Positions 60,706 through 60,775 of a stretch of 60,775 nucleotides of DNA are shown in pieces. How positions within the stretch are numbered: position 1 is the first letter of the stretch; each line of letters opens with the position of its first letter. The DNA is from SLJK01 sp964567295. Its GTDB lineage: Bacteria > Bacillota > Dethiobacteria > DTU022 > UBA8154. The DNA lies in NCBI GenBank assembly GCA_964567295.1, contig CAZMLU010000005.1:1-60775 (forward strand), in the 5' to 3' direction. The notes under the pieces were generated by a model. That model was not told the origin of the DNA. It saw nothing but the letters and a program-made list of their open reading frames with translations, and made no database searches. A program made the position numbers and the translations under genes.

Positions 60706-60775
60706 GTGGAATTCATAGCTCCTATAGCAGGGATTATAGGTATTATTTTTGCGATCATTCTTTGGGTCCAGGTTA
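60706..60775 (+). CDS. Start of a membrane protein, probably a membrane-bound pyrophosphatase (cut by the window edge)
   Basis: GTG at 60706 follows AGGAGGAGGT and opens 23 codons to the edge (MEFIAPIAGIIGIIFAI at the start), a single hydrophobic helix. The short N-terminus resembles HppA, the proton- or sodium-pumping pyrophosphatase of anaerobic Bacillota, which often lies near the glycolytic operon. That identification is from recall and needs the missing sequence; any polytopic membrane protein would fit. Confidence 0.45.
   Translation, partial: MEFIAPIAGIIGIIFAIILWVQV

Noticed and set aside
1..60775. CRISPR arrays, tRNA or rRNA genes, prophage or toxin-antitoxin systems
   Set aside because: No regularly spaced repeats, cloverleaf sequences, rRNA segments or phage/TA-type genes were recognised while reading both strands by eye; a covariance-model scan would be needed to exclude divergent small RNAs.

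Overview
The window is a gene-dense stretch (about 55 genes, no rRNA or tRNA) from a Bacillota bacterium, most likely an anaerobic Clostridia-type organism. This rests on gene order and signals. The tmk-holB-ricT-rsmI-abrB-metG-tatD block, the secA-prfB and ftsEX-ctp-minJ-uvrBA blocks, and the rapZ-whiA ... cggR-gap-pgk-tpi-gpmI-eno run all match Bacillus subtilis or clostridial chromosomes. Ribosome binding sites are strong AGGAGG types, promoters are sigma-A-like (TTGACA / TATAAT), and TTG and GTG starts are common. An acyl-CoA transferase-GNAT fusion, a split transketolase, sigma-54 and a probable membrane pyrophosphatase at the right edge fit anaerobic metabolism (inference). Base composition is moderate and I saw no abrupt shift apart from the group II intron remnant at the left edge.

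Layout. 1-674: 3' end of a group II intron with a frameshifted maturase. 776-4925: small membrane protein, YdjM-like membrane protein, acyl-CoA transferase-GNAT fusion, DUF3786 protein. 4991-7498 (minus): glycosyltransferase, Hsp20, HspR-like regulator, stand-alone pyruvate-kinase C-domain protein. 7723-17655: guaB, then a B. subtilis yaaO-tmk-to-yabD-like locus for DNA replication, the Ric complex, rRNA methylation, AbrB and MetRS. 17808-18772: cold shock protein and long HPF, the latter with a sigma-H-like promoter. 18842-23246: an unusual four-gene cassette (nucleotidyltransferase-like, HisD-like, HisB-like, HAD phosphatase). 24052-31213: secA with a large insertion, prfB with a programmed frameshift, split transketolase, ilvC behind a structured leader. 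31370-37090: ftsE, ftsX, a CwlO/EnvC-like peptidase, CtpA-type protease, MinJ-like PDZ protein (division and wall remodelling). 37358-44064: uvrB, uvrA, uvrC. 44175-48206: methyltransferase, cardiolipin synthase, Cof-type HAD, PHP phosphatase. 48296-52910: thiL, rapZ, whiA, rpoN. 53141-60556: cggR and the lower-glycolysis operon, then secG and the start of a putative hppA.

Most of the window is conserved housekeeping DNA. The part I would look at first is the 18842-23246 cassette. It holds homologues of two consecutive-pathway histidine enzymes plus a phosphatase, but HisD carries three active-site substitutions and HisB lacks one metal-ligand His, and a MobA-like nucleotidyltransferase-fold protein leads the operon. 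Secondary points are the ilvC leader, in which a hairpin separates a perfect Shine-Dalgarno sequence from the start codon; the rapZ-whiA junction, with an overlapping small ORF and a terminator-like fold where yvcK is usually found; the SecA insertion; and a terminator built into the end of eno.
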